NCBI RefSeq assembly: GCF_014284125.1
Contig: NZ_JACOFX010000005.1
Coordinates: 124,001 to 188,000 of the forward strand
Origin: Undibacterium umbellatum
GTDB lineage: Bacteria > Pseudomonadota > Gammaproteobacteria > Burkholderiales > Burkholderiaceae_D
Length of the DNA stretch: 64,000 bases
Reading direction: 5' to 3'
Positions within the stretch are counted from its first letter, which is position 1. Every line of letters starts with the position of its first letter. A program made the translations under genes and the position numbers. The notes beneath the pieces are model-generated. The model had not been told where the DNA came from. It made no database searches and saw nothing but the letters and a program-made list of their open reading frames with translations. Below are positions 50,388-59,602 of this stretch, in pieces.

Positions 50388-53300
50388 ATGACTGACCTGT
50401 CCGTTGCCCAGAACCTGACTGAATACAAACCTGCCAACAAAGTGCGCTTTGTTACCGCCGCTTCCCTGTTCGATGGCCATGATGCCTCGATCAATATCAT
50501 GCGCCGCATTTTGATGGCGAATGGTGCAGAAGTGATCCATCTTGGCCATAACCGCTCGGTAGAAGAAATCGTCACTGCTGCTTTGCAGGAAGATGCCCAG
50601 GGTATTGCCATTTCCAGCTATCAGGGTGGCCATGTCGAATACTTCAAATACATGATAGACCTGCTCAAGCAACGCGGCGGTGCGCATATCAAGGTATTTG
50701 GCGGTGGCGGTGGTGTCATCGTGCCGGAAGAAATAGCCGACCTGCATGCCTATGGCGTGACCCGTATTTTCAGCCCTGAAGATGGCCAGCGCATGGGTCT
50801 GGTGGGCATGATTTTGTCGATGATACAGGCTTGCGACAGCGACCTGTCCGGCTATGCGCCAACGACGTTGGCAGTATTGCAGCAAGGCGATATCGCCGAC
50901 AAGCACCGCCCGCTGGCACAATTGATTACCGCGCTGGAAAACGACAAGGTCGCGCCAGAATTGCGCACGCAATTGATGGATGCGGCCAAAGCCAGCAAGA
51001 CACCAACCCTGGGTATCACGGGTACTGGTGGTGCCGGTAAATCTTCACTGACAGATGAGCTGATACGCCGCATACGCCTGGACCAGGATGATCACCTGAA
51101 CATCGCCCTGATTTCCATAGACCCGTCGCGCCGCAAATCTGGCGGTGCCTTGCTGGGTGACCGCATACGCATGAATGCCATCAACCCCTGGAAGGGCAAG
51201 CTCAAGGTTTTCATGCGTTCGCTGGCAACCCGTGAAGCAGGTTCAGAAATTTCACAAGCCTTGCCAGATGTGATTGCGGCCTGCAAGGTCGCCGGTTTTG
51301 ACCTGGTCATTGTCGAGACTTCTGGCATAGGCCAGGGTGATGCCGCGATTGTGCCGCATGTTGATGTCTCCATGTATGTGATGACACCAGAATTTGGTGC
51401 TGCATCGCAACTGGAAAAAATCGACATGCTGGACTTTGCCGATTTTGTCGCCATCAACAAATTCGACCGCAAAGGTGCACAGGATGCCCTGCGCGATGTC
51501 GCCAAACAATACCAGCGCAACCGCGAACTGTGGACGCAAAAGCCGGATGAAATGCCCGTCTACGGTACGCAAGCTTCGCGCTTCAATGACGATGGTGTGA
51601 CTGCCCTGTACCAGGGTATTTTGCCAGCGCTGGTGCAACGTGGTTTGCTGGCCAAGCCCAGCAAACTGGCAGCGATCGGCGTCAAATATTCCAGTGCTAA
51701 AAACGTGATTGTGCCACCGGCCCGCAGCCGTTACCTGGCTGAGATTGCAGACACGGTACGTGCCTATCACAAGAATACTGGCAAGCAGGTCTTGATTGCC
51801 CGTGAGCGCCAGCAACTGCAAGAAAGCAAGCGCATGCTGTCGGCAGTCGGCAAGTCGGCTGATTTTGATGACTTGATTACCGAGCGTGAAAATCGCCTGG
51901 ATGCTGAATCCAAAAAGCTCATTACCATGTGGCCAGATATGCAGGCTGCGTATGCGGGCGATGAATATGTCGTCAAGATCCGCGACAAAGAGATACGCAC
52001 CCGCCTGGTACAGCAATCCCTGTCTGGCACCAAGATACGCAAGGTGGCTTTGCCACGCTTTGTTGATCACGGTGAAATCCTGCGCTGGCTGATGCTTGAA
52101 AACGTGCCTGGTTCTTTCCCCTTCACCGCCGGTGTGTTCGCCTTCAAACGCGAGGGTGAAGACCCTACCCGCATGTTCGCCGGTGAAGGCGATCCTTTCC
52201 GCACCAACCGTCGCTTCAAGCTGGTATCGCAAGGCATGGATGCCAAACGTCTGTCGACTGCTTTTGACTCTGTGACACTGTACGGCGCAGATCCGGCAAT
52301 ACGTCCTGATATCTACGGCAAGGTCGGCAATTCCGGCGTGTCAGTCGCGACGCTGGAAGACATGAAAGTCTTGTATGATGGCTTTGATCTGTGTGATCCG
52401 GCCACATCGGTATCCATGACCATCAATGGCCCGGCACCGACCATATTGGCTTTCTTCATGAACACTGCGATTGATCAGCAGATGGAAAAATTCCGCGTCG
52501 ATAACAAACGCGAACCGACTGCCGATGAATCCGCCAAGATACGCGCCTGGGTATTGCAGAACGTGCGCGGCACCGTGCAGGCAGATATCCTGAAGGAAGA
52601 CCAGGGCCAGAACACCTGCATCTTCTCGACAGAATTCTCGCTGAAGGTCATGGGCGATATACAGGAATATTTTGTCCATCATCAGGTACGTAATTTCTAT
52701 TCTGTCTCAATCTCTGGTTACCATATTGCCGAAGCAGGTGCGAACCCAATTTCACAACTTGCGTTCACGTTGTCGAATGGCTTCACCTTTGTTGAAGCCT
52801 ATCTGGCACGCGGCATGCACATTGATGATTTTGCGGCCAACCTGTCCTTCTTCTTTAGCAACGGCATGGACCCTGAATACACAGTACTGGGCCGCGTGGC
52901 CCGCCGTATCTGGGCAGTGGCCATGCGTGACAAATATGGTGCGAATGACCGCAGTCAGAAACTGAAATACCATATCCAGACCAGTGGTCGTTCCCTGCAT
53001 GCGCAAGAGATCGATTTCAACGACATCCGCACCACACTGCAAGCCCTGATTGCGATCTACGACAACTGCAACAGCCTGCACACCAATGCCTATGACGAGG
53101 CCATCACCACGCCTACTGATGAATCAGTGCGCCGTGCTTTAGCAATCCAGCTCATCATCAACCGTGAATGGGGCCTGGCGAAAAACGAGAACCCTATCCA
53201 GGGCAGCTTCATCATCGAAGAACTGACCGACATGGTAGAAGAAGCCGTCATGCAAGAGTTCGAGCGCATCGCTGAACGCGGTGGTGTCCTCGGTGCCATG

Positions 53301-53666
53301 GAAACCGGCTACCAGCGCGGCAAGATCCAAGAAGAATCCATGCATTATGAACACCTGAAACATGACGGCACTTTGCCCATCATCGGTGTAAATACTTTCC
53401 GTAATCCAAAAGCCAATGACACGCCGCAAAAGATAGAACTGGCGCGTTCTACCGAAGAAGAAAAGCAATCGCAATTGCAACGCCTGGCGGATTTCCATGG
53501 TCGTCATGCGGATGTGGCACCGAAGGCACTGGCGGCTTTGCAGCAGGCGGCGATCAATAATGAGAATGTGTTTGCCAAACTGATGGAGGCGGCACGTGTC
53601 TGTTCGCTGGGGCAGATTACTACTGCGTTGTTCGAAGTTGGGGGGCAGTACAGACGCAATATGTAG
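50388..53666 (+). CDS. icmF: Fused isobutyryl-CoA mutase / G-protein chaperone IcmF
   Basis: A 1092-residue adenosylcobalamin enzyme that interconverts isobutyryl-CoA and n-butyryl-CoA (some also act on pivalyl/isovaleryl-CoA). Domain order is diagnostic: B12-binding domain (~15-150; [13 protein letters not shown] with the cobalt-binding His), MeaI-type GTPase (~205-420; [10 protein letters not shown]-loop, [16 protein letters not shown]), linker, and the large mutase barrel (~520-1090; [28 protein letters not shown]). ATG 50388 follows GAGGAAGAC. A palindrome lies upstream and a long inverted repeat just downstream. Full length, no damage visible. Confidence 0.93.
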   Translation: MTDLSVAQNLTEYKPANKVRFVTAASLFDGHDASINIMRRILMANGAEVIHLGHNRSVEEIVTAALQEDAQGIAISSYQGGHVEYFKYMIDLLKQRGGAHIKVFGGGGGVIVPEEIADLHAYGVTRIFSPEDGQRMGLVGMILSMIQACDSDLSGYAPTTLAVLQQGDIADKHRPLAQLITALENDKVAPELRTQLMDAAKASKTPTLGITGTGGAGKSSLTDELIRRIRLDQDDHLNIALISIDPSRRKSGGALLGDRIRMNAINPWKGKLKVFMRSLATREAGSEISQALPDVIAACKVAGFDLVIVETSGIGQGDAAIVPHVDVSMYVMTPEFGAASQLEKIDMLDFADFVAINKFDRKGAQDALRDVAKQYQRNRELWTQKPDEMPVYGTQASRFNDDGVTALYQGILPALVQRGLLAKPSKLAAIGVKYSSAKNVIVPPARSRYLAEIADTVRAYHKNTGKQVLIARERQQLQESKRMLSAVGKSADFDDLITERENRLDAESKKLITMWPDMQAAYAGDEYVVKIRDKEIRTRLVQQSLSGTKIRKVALPRFVDHGEILRWLMLENVPGSFPFTAGVFAFKREGEDPTRMFAGEGDPFRTNRRFKLVSQGMDAKRLSTAFDSVTLYGADPAIRPDIYGKVGNSGVSVATLEDMKVLYDGFDLCDPATSVSMTINGPAPTILAFFMNTAIDQQMEKFRVDNKREPTADESAKIRAWVLQNVRGTVQADILKEDQGQNTCIFSTEFSLKVMGDIQEYFVHHQVRNFYSVSISGYHIAEAGANPISQLAFTLSNGFTFVEAYLARGMHIDDFAANLSFFFSNGMDPEYTVLGRVARRIWAVAMRDKYGANDRSQKLKYHIQTSGRSLHAQEIDFNDIRTTLQALIAIYDNCNSLHTNAYDEAITTPTDESVRRALAIQLIINREWGLAKNENPIQGSFIIEELTDMVEEAVMQEFERIAERGGVLGAMETGYQRGKIQEESMHYEHLKHDGTLPIIGVNTFRNPKANDTPQKIELARSTEEEKQSQLQRLADFHGRHADVAPKALAALQQAAINNENVFAKLMEAARVCSLGQITTALFEVGGQYRRNM

Positions 53667-53684
53667 CTGAGCCACGCGGATAAA

Positions 53685-53808
53685 GTGTCACGCTGATAAA
53701 TCCAATTAGCGGGCGCATAGCTGCGTTGCAAATGCTCGCAATACCGACGTATTGCTGTGCTTTGCGCCTTGCTCTGCATCCCGCGAATTGAATTTTTCAG
53801 CGTGCCAC
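53685..53808. repeat. Nested palindromic element B (long cruciform)
   Basis: Two 29-base arms (53685-53713 and 53780-53808) pair at about 25 positions. Inside are CTGCGTTGCA (53721-53730), a central hairpin GCAATAC/GTATTGC (53738-53755) and CGCCTTGC. The inner blocks match element A at 20671-20765, while the arms differ in sequence. It starts 18 bases after the icmF stop and could end that transcript. Confidence 0.7.
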
Positions 53809-53937
53809 GGGTACGGCTTGCTTGTGGGCGACGCTGCGCGCGCCTGAATAAATCTTGAGGCCAAATTATCTCTTGATGTCTCATGGAGTTCAGAGAAATT
53901 TCATTCGTTTAAAATGCGAAATTTTGAGGATCAATCT

Positions 53938-54324
53938 ATGGACTTCGAATCAGTTTTCAAAACGTGGTTGGGATTATCTCTAGCAGAAGCGACTTCGCTC
54001 GAAATCAAAGCATACTCATTTAATTTGTTTGAAAATGCTAAAAATCAGAATTCAAAATTTGGCATTGAATTGATTGGTGCTGGTAGTTTTGATTCTGCTG
54101 ACACCGACTGGGCTTGCGATGAAGTGTGGCAGCCAGAAACAAGGGCAATTGATATACCTTTTTCTTTTTCAGGTCCAGAATGGGAAACCTGTTTATCCAG
54201 GATTGAAATTCTTATCAGCGCTTATCTCACGGACGAGATGGAAGCTAAAGTCTTGTTGGATAGTCGAGCTGTAGGTGTTGGTTTTGTAGATGGTGACCTA
54301 TCGCTTTTGTGGCAGTCTCAATAA
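53938..54324 (+). CDS. Orphan small acidic protein (immunity-protein-like)
   Basis: 128 residues, acidic, soluble, with no motif I can name (DTDWACDEVWQPETRA, GPEWETCLSRIEILISAYL). Size, acidity and alternating strand/helix pattern resemble small immunity proteins of polymorphic toxins, but no toxin gene is adjacent. ATG 53938 follows GAGGA by eight bases and is preferred to ATG 53914. It is visibly richer in A and T than its neighbours (for example FENAKNQNSKF codons) and lies next to a cruciform repeat, both compatible with recent acquisition. Confidence 0.6.
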   Translation: MDFESVFKTWLGLSLAEATSLEIKAYSFNLFENAKNQNSKFGIELIGAGSFDSADTDWACDEVWQPETRAIDIPFSFSGPEWETCLSRIEILISAYLTDEMEAKVLLDSRAVGVGFVDGDLSLLWQSQ

Positions 54325-54380
54325 TTCTTACTCGCGAGCGCTAAATGCTATCAGCGACAAACAATACGTGTGATTCATCA

Positions 54381-54413
54381 AAGCCCGGAACTTTCCGGGC
54401 TTCTTTGTTTTTT
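54381..54413 (+). terminator. Rho-independent terminator after orphan gene
   Basis: AAGCCCGGAA and TTCCGGGCTT form a perfect stem with a minimal loop, followed by CTTTGTTTTTT, 57 bases after the stop. Confidence 0.85.
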
Positions 54414-54494
54414 GTTCAGCGCTATTTATTGCTAGAATACCTATCTACATTTAATCTGGTCGTGGCTGCGGTCTGCGGCTTTCAGGAGTATTTC

Positions 54495-54734
54495 ATGCGT
54501 ACCATTCTCGTTTTAGCTTGTATCTCTGTTCTCGCTGCCTGCAACAAACCACCAGAACCCAAGGTGGAGCCCAGTGCTTCGGCTAATTTTCTTTCCGAGC
54601 AGAAAGCACAGCTGGATAAGGCGAAAGAGGCGGCGCAGTTGATGCAGCAGAAGGCGGATGAACAAAGAGCGATTGTTGAGGTCCAAACTGGTGGGGTTGC
54701 TGCCAAGCCTGCCAAGAGTGACGCTGGTAAGTAG
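54495..54734 (+). CDS. Small lipoprotein with coiled-coil segment
   Basis: 79 residues: signal peptide with lipobox LAAC (Cys ~16), then a short Pro-rich part and an Ala/Lys/Gln/Glu helix (EQKAQLDKAKEAAQLMQQKA) likely to form a coiled coil, ending in a Lys/Ala tail. ATG 54495 follows AGGAG by seven bases; the open frame upstream to 54345 overlaps a terminator and is not used. Similar short lipoproteins are common and uncharacterised in this group. Confidence 0.7.
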   Translation: MRTILVLACISVLAACNKPPEPKVEPSASANFLSEQKAQLDKAKEAAQLMQQKADEQRAIVEVQTGGVAAKPAKSDAGK

Positions 54735-54787
54735 TGGCTCTTGGTCGGGCCCGGGTAGCAGAATATTCTTTCCAATAGGAGCCATTC

Positions 54788-55282
54788 ATGTTGATTTCTT
54801 GTCGTCGTCTCGCCTTAGTTGTATCTCTTAGCCTGCCCTTGCTTGCTTACGCGCAATTACCTGTGCAGGCAAATCCTGATCATGAGGCCATGCTTGCCAG
54901 TGCAGATGCACGTCTGGCTGCCAACAAACGTCTGGTGTATGACTTTTGGCGTGAAGTATTTGAAGGTGGTCACATGGAGTTGGCAGATAAATACCTGGCG
55001 GAATCCTATATGCAGCACAATCCCAATGTAGCGACCGGGCGCGCGGCTTTTGTTGAGGTCTTCAGTAAATTCGTCAAGCCAAAGGAAATACAGGCCAGAG
55101 TCAAGGCGCCATTGGTGGCGATTACTGCCGAAGGTGATAAAGTGATTTTAAGCTTTGTCAGTACCGTGCCAGATGCCAAAGATGCCAGTAAGAAATACAC
55201 AACAACCTGGTTTGATATGTTCCGCATAGAAAATGGAAAGATTGCAGAACACTGGGACCCGGCTTTAAAAGACAGTCATTGA
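54788..55282 (+). CDS. Exported SnoaL-like (NTF2-fold) protein
   Basis: 164 residues: signal peptide (to ...LLAYAQ) and a SnoaL-type domain (VYDFWREVFEGGHMELADKY, YMQHNPNVATGRAAFVEVF, DMFRIENGKIAEHWD). The HNP and EHWD motifs are the usual conserved positions of this predicted polyketide-cyclase-like family, often stress-linked and of unknown substrate. ATG 54788 is preceded by AGGAG. A cupin gene follows 15 bases later and may be co-transcribed. Confidence 0.8.
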   Translation: MLISCRRLALVVSLSLPLLAYAQLPVQANPDHEAMLASADARLAANKRLVYDFWREVFEGGHMELADKYLAESYMQHNPNVATGRAAFVEVFSKFVKPKEIQARVKAPLVAITAEGDKVILSFVSTVPDAKDASKKYTTTWFDMFRIENGKIAEHWDPALKDSH

Positions 55283-55297
55283 GAGGATTGCACCTGG

Positions 55298-55594
55298 ATG
55301 TTGCATAAGAATTTGATTTCCGAGGCGGCTTCATTGCCGATCGCCTGGCGTTCCACGATACTGGGCAAGGCTGGCGGTGCGCAAGTCAAGGTCTTGCGCA
55401 TGGATGAATGCGACTATCCTGATGAAACCCATGATTTCACTGAAGCTCTGCTGGTGCTGGACGGGCAAATGAATCTGGATATCCACGGTGAGATTGTCGC
55501 CGTCAAGGCGGGCGAGTTGTATCTGGTGCCTGCGCATACACCGCATGCTGTTGCGGCTGGCAGCAGGGGGACTTTGATCATCATTGATCAATAA
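55298..55594 (+). CDS. Small cupin-domain protein
   Basis: 98 residues forming one cupin barrel (EALLVLDGQMNLDIHGEIV, GELYLVPAHTPHAVAAGS). The PAHTPH segment holds the metal-binding His of the second cupin motif; the first motif (ETHDFTEALLVL) keeps one His and Glu. Catalysis cannot be predicted. Close spacing to the SnoaL gene suggests one transcript. Confidence 0.8.
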   Translation: MLHKNLISEAASLPIAWRSTILGKAGGAQVKVLRMDECDYPDETHDFTEALLVLDGQMNLDIHGEIVAVKAGELYLVPAHTPHAVAAGSRGTLIIIDQ

Positions 55595-55670
55595 AGCAGC
55601 GATGCAGAATTAAGTGTTGGCTGTAGCTTGTAAATCCTCTTGAATCTATATTTATAATGGAGACGGCATC

Positions 55671-56147
55671 ATGCAAAAAATCACACCTACCCTCTGGTTT
55701 GATCATCAGGCCGAAGAAGCAGTACATTTTTACGTCGACATCTTCAAGGATGCAAAAGTCCTGGATGTAGTCCGATATGGCGAAGGTGCCCCCCTGCCCA
55801 AGGACACGGTGTTGACGATCAAGTTCAGCATGGCCGGGCAAGAATTCGTCGCCCTGAATGGCGGGCCTGCGTATAGTTTTACTCCTGCCATTTCCTTCGT
55901 TATCGATTGTGAAACGCAGGAGGAGGTGGATTATTACTGGGATAAATTATTGGCGGGCGGTGGTCAGGAAAGCCAGTGTGCCTGGCTCACTGACAAATAT
56001 GGCCTGTCCTGGCAAGTCGTACCGCAAGCATTGATCCGTTATCTCGGTGATGCCGACCCGGCCAAGGCGCAGAGAGTGATGATGGCTATGTTTCAGATGA
56101 AAAAAATTATTATTGCTGATCTGGACAAGGCCTATACAGGTTCGTGA
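55671..56147 (+). CDS. VOC-fold protein (PhnB/3-demethylubiquinone-methyltransferase-like)
   Basis: 158 residues. TPTLWFDHQAEEAVHFYVDIF opens the fold, and FVALNGGPAYSFTPAISF, AWLTDKYGLSWQVVP mark the PF06983-type family of vicinal-oxygen-chelate proteins. Despite the historical name, methyltransferase activity is not expected. ATG 55671 is the only sensible start. Single gene; function unknown. Confidence 0.85.
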   Translation: MQKITPTLWFDHQAEEAVHFYVDIFKDAKVLDVVRYGEGAPLPKDTVLTIKFSMAGQEFVALNGGPAYSFTPAISFVIDCETQEEVDYYWDKLLAGGGQESQCAWLTDKYGLSWQVVPQALIRYLGDADPAKAQRVMMAMFQMKKIIIADLDKAYTGS

Positions 56148-56295
56148 TTTTGTAACTTGTGTAAATATTTTTGCCAGCTGTAAACGTCCTGCTCTATTTA
56201 TGTAAAAGTATCAGTCATGTCAGTTTCAGTGAATTTTTACTGATGCTGTTTTTCTGAATTTTATACAACCATCATGCATACAAAGGTACATCAAA

Positions 56296-56727
56296 TTGAA
56301 ATTCTTAACATCATCGATAGCGGCGCTTTTTCTCTGCGCCATTGCGGGGTTTAGCATGGCGCAAACTGCTGTTGTTAACCCTTACGGTAAATTCCTCGAA
56401 GGCGAGGATGTAGAAATCGAAGTGGCGCATTTTGCTGCAAAAAATGCCAATGGCCTATATGATGTCTTGCTGAAGATGCGTGGCGCGGCGGCTTTCAATG
56501 CAGGTATAGATGGCAAGACCATCAAATACAATGCGGTACCTGGTGGCTCAGGAGTTGATTACCAATTCAACGGAAAAACCCGCATGACCATGCGCCAGAA
56601 TAACGGCACTTCTCAATATCAGGTGTTCCTCGATGGCAGGGGGATTTTCATTGGCGAAGTCAGAACGCGCTCCCAGGAAGTGCGGCCTCTGCATTTGCTG
56701 ACGGCGTCGAATGAAGGTGGAAAATAA
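56296..56727 (+). CDS. Exported protein of unknown function
   Basis: 143 residues with a signal peptide (to ...GFSMAQ) and a mature part rich in strands (EDVEIEVAHFAAKNANGLYD, MTMRQNNGTSQYQVFLDG). No cysteines remain in the mature part and no family motif is recognised. It starts at TTG 56296, with AGG nine bases upstream; the product begins MKF, as expected for a signal peptide. A strong terminator follows. Confidence 0.65.
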   Translation: MKFLTSSIAALFLCAIAGFSMAQTAVVNPYGKFLEGEDVEIEVAHFAAKNANGLYDVLLKMRGAAAFNAGIDGKTIKYNAVPGGSGVDYQFNGKTRMTMRQNNGTSQYQVFLDGRGIFIGEVRTRSQEVRPLHLLTASNEGGK

Positions 56728-56734
56728 GTTGTTG

Positions 56735-56767
56735 AAAAAAGCCTGTCTCTAAGACAGGCTTTTTTTA
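56735..56767 (+). terminator. Rho-independent terminator
   Basis: AGCCTGTCT pairs with AGACAGGCT around CTA, flanked by six A and seven T residues, just after the stop at 56727. Confidence 0.9.
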
Positions 56768-56893
56768 TCTCTATTTATTTACCCATTTGCTATACCTCTC
56801 TGAAGTTCAACATGCGGTCAAATTAATGGCTAAAATACTCGCATGAATGCGGTAGAAAACGCTCATAGCCAGTTGAATTTTTTCAGAGGTATT

Positions 56894-57394
56894 ATGCAAA
56901 CTAGGAAGCTTTTATTGAAGTTGTTTGAATACAAGGGATGGGCGAATGCTGATTTGTATACCTTGATGCATAGCCTGAAGTCAGACCTACATGCGCGTGA
57001 ATTGCATGATGCCATACGCATACTCAATCATATCTATGTCGTGGATCAAATTTTTGTTGCTAACCTGCAGGGGAAACGACATGGTTACACATCCCTGAAT
57101 ACCAAAGAAACGCCCGCACTGAGAGACTTGCAGTTAGGGGTGCAAGTTGTGGATGAATGGTATGTTGCTTATGTCGCTGCACAAACAGAGATTGGCTTTG
57201 CTGAGGATATAGACTTCACTTTCGTCGATGGCAAACCAGGCCGTATGTCACGTGGCGAAATGCTCTTGCATGTGGCTACTCATGGTAACTACCATCGTGG
57301 AGCCGTTGGCCGTATCCTGTTCCAGGCAGGCATACAGCCACCAAAAGATACCTTGACGGTATTCATGGGTCAGCAAGCGGCATACCTACCTTGA
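56894..57394 (+). CDS. DinB-family protein
   Basis: 166 residues forming a DinB/YfiT four-helix bundle. The three metal-binding His are visible: one in ILNHIYVVD and two in HVATHGNYHRGAVGRIL. These are damage-inducible or thiol-transferase-like proteins; substrate unknown. ATG 56894 follows AGAGG by six bases and is preferred over ATG 56843. Its stop overlaps the next start. Confidence 0.85.
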   Translation: MQTRKLLLKLFEYKGWANADLYTLMHSLKSDLHARELHDAIRILNHIYVVDQIFVANLQGKRHGYTSLNTKETPALRDLQLGVQVVDEWYVAYVAAQTEIGFAEDIDFTFVDGKPGRMSRGEMLLHVATHGNYHRGAVGRILFQAGIQPPKDTLTVFMGQQAAYLP

Positions 57395-57843
57395 TCATCA
57401 TACGAAAAGCATGTGCTCAGGATGCCAGTGTACTGCAAACCATTTACCGCAGATGCGTTATCGAAGCAGGATGGCGACAACCTACAGCAGGGGTGAGCGA
57501 AGATTTTGCTGATGTGACGAAAGGCGAAACCATCTGGATCGCTGTTGATGCACAAGATCAGGCATTGGCTGTTCTGGCGGTGCAGGAAGGCGATGCCTAT
57601 ATCCATCATTTGTATGTGGATCCGCAAGCTCAGGGGCAAGGACTGGGCAGGGCGCTCTTACAGCACCTTCAAAGTCGCTTGGCATTTCCCTGGCGCTTGA
57701 AATGTGTGGCGCAAAATCACGACGCCCTGAAATTTTATGCCCGCATGGGATGGCATGAAATTGAGCAGGGCCTGGGTGAGGATGGCCTGTATTACTTGCT
57801 GGAACATGCCGGGCCGCTGTTACCTACTATTTCCATTGAATAA
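57391..57843 (+). CDS. GNAT-family N-acetyltransferase
   Basis: 150 residues. The acetyl-CoA loop is seen in GQGLGRALLQHLQSR, preceded by IHHLYVDPQAQ, and followed by NHDALKFYARMGW, all classic GNAT motifs. Substrate unknown. The TTG start at 57391 overlaps the DinB stop by four bases, showing translational coupling; a protease gene follows eight bases after its stop. Confidence 0.85.
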   Translation: MIIIRKACAQDASVLQTIYRRCVIEAGWRQPTAGVSEDFADVTKGETIWIAVDAQDQALAVLAVQEGDAYIHHLYVDPQAQGQGLGRALLQHLQSRLAFPWRLKCVAQNHDALKFYARMGWHEIEQGLGEDGLYYLLEHAGPLLPTISIE

Positions 57844-57851
57844 AGCGCCGT

Positions 57852-59486
57852 ATGAAGAATAAGACAATACTTGTAGCCTGCTTGCTGGCAGTGTCTGGCT
57901 CTGCCTGCGCCGATGTTGATGTCAATATTAAATATCTACATTCACAGGCATTGGAGCTGAGTTATCAATTGCCACCCGCGTGTACACAACTGGTCTTTAA
58001 GAAGCATGGTAGTGATGCAGCAAAAATACGTAGCACCTGGCAATCACTTGATGCTTGCGCCAAGGCGGATGGTGAACATGCGAGTAGCCAGCAGGCGGTG
58101 TGTACACAATTGCGTTTTCAGGTGCCTGTGAGCGTAAATAAAGTACGGGGTTATCCTGCGGCCTTTCCTGTAGGAGATGCGATTTACGTCCATACCAGCA
58201 ATTTCGCTGTGGATGCCACTTGCGGCAAGGTGAACTACAGTTTTAGTGCGCCGGGCATTGCCATGAATGCTCAGGTGTATGCAGACAATGCGAAGGCGGC
58301 TGATGGAAAAGGTGGTGATATGGCTGCCTTGTTATTGCCAAAACCATTGAAGCTGGAGGGTAATTTCATCGGCTATTTTGATACCGCAATGGGGGAAACC
58401 AATATCCGCAATATACGCAAGACAGGTGATGAAAGCATCGCATTCTTGCGCGAGGTTTTGCCTAAAGCAAAATTCGAGATGCCCATAGTTGCCATCTCCA
58501 GAGTATCAGGCCCTGGTCGGGCCAGGCCAGATGGCGATGCCGCTGACGTCATGCGTTTGGGCTTTGTCAATTGGCCATTGCAGCCGGATGCTGAGGCAGA
58601 ACGCACGATGACATTGTTTGTGACGCATGAGTTTAGTCATCGCTTTCAGATGCGCGATGCAACTGATGCCTATGCAGATGCTCGTTTGATCCACGAAGGT
58701 GGTGCCGAATTCTTGCGTTGGTTGATGGGGGTACGCAAAGGGTGGCTGACAAATGCGCAGGCAGCGGAAGACTTGAACATGGCCCTGGGCGAGTGTTTGC
58801 TCCATGTACGCCACGCAAGTTGGGGTAATCTGACCGCAGACCAAAAACGTGGCGGGCTACTTGATTATCGTTGTGGCTTGGCAACCTATATCTATGGATT
58901 GGCCGCCCGTCAGGGTAAGGCAGGGCCTTTTGAGCGTTTTGATGGGTTTTATGAAAAACTCAGACTGGTAAGAACGCAAGAGTCGCTGCCAGACTTTGCC
59001 CATGCATTGGAATGTGGCGACGAAGTCGGATGCAAGAGTCAATGGCTGTCACGTCTGCTTGGCAAGGAAGAAGGCATGTTAGCTGTCTGGGAAGACTTTT
59101 TCCGGCAGACAGGATTTGCTCATCCAGTTGTTGCCAACCAGCAGCAAAAAAATGCCATGCTCAATCAAGCCATACAGGCGTTGATGATCGAGGATTGCGG
59201 GAGTTCCAGCGTGTTTCCACAAGCTGACAAAATCAGCATCGACGACGTTAAAGGCTGCAAAATGCTACGTGGTGGCATGAGCATCACCAAGGCAGAACAC
59301 TTGCCTCTGTTTAATCATCCTGACACTCTTTCTGCCACCATTGCAGCTTGCAAGCAGCGTTCTCAAGTCAGCTTGACCATGGAGTCTGGTCTGCAACTGG
59401 ATATGCCCTGTAAAACCGCATATCAGCCAGTTGAGCTGTTTTATTCAGTTGACATGGAGAAACTGTTGGCTCACCTGAACCGCTGA
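57852..59486 (+). CDS. Exported HExxH metalloprotease, uncharacterised
   Basis: 544 residues with a signal peptide (to ...SGSACA, a weak lipobox). The zinc site is THEFSHRFQM (two His and catalytic Glu) with the probable third ligand in IHEGGAEFLRW, about 28 residues later, a gluzincin arrangement. Nine or more cysteines in the mature protein suggest disulfides. Long N- and C-terminal parts resemble no family I can name; the zinc site recalls M1/M9-type enzymes. It closes the dinB-GNAT run by position, though a link in function is not evident. Confidence 0.65.
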   Translation: MKNKTILVACLLAVSGSACADVDVNIKYLHSQALELSYQLPPACTQLVFKKHGSDAAKIRSTWQSLDACAKADGEHASSQQAVCTQLRFQVPVSVNKVRGYPAAFPVGDAIYVHTSNFAVDATCGKVNYSFSAPGIAMNAQVYADNAKAADGKGGDMAALLLPKPLKLEGNFIGYFDTAMGETNIRNIRKTGDESIAFLREVLPKAKFEMPIVAISRVSGPGRARPDGDAADVMRLGFVNWPLQPDAEAERTMTLFVTHEFSHRFQMRDATDAYADARLIHEGGAEFLRWLMGVRKGWLTNAQAAEDLNMALGECLLHVRHASWGNLTADQKRGGLLDYRCGLATYIYGLAARQGKAGPFERFDGFYEKLRLVRTQESLPDFAHALECGDEVGCKSQWLSRLLGKEEGMLAVWEDFFRQTGFAHPVVANQQQKNAMLNQAIQALMIEDCGSSSVFPQADKISIDDVKGCKMLRGGMSITKAEHLPLFNHPDTLSATIAACKQRSQVSLTMESGLQLDMPCKTAYQPVELFYSVDMEKLLAHLNR

Positions 59487-59602
59487 GTGTATCAATTTCT
59501 ACCTAGCCAGATTTGGCGCTTGTAGTCTCTGCCGGTTTGATGAATACTGGAAACTTAATAGGGAGTCTATTTCCTCCATCTTCAACTCAATCAGGGCTGC
59601 CC

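Noticed and set aside
51252..52232. A 326-codon minus-strand frame inside icmF.
   Set aside because: It lies wholly opposite conserved IcmF domains and its translation is composition-biased with no motif.
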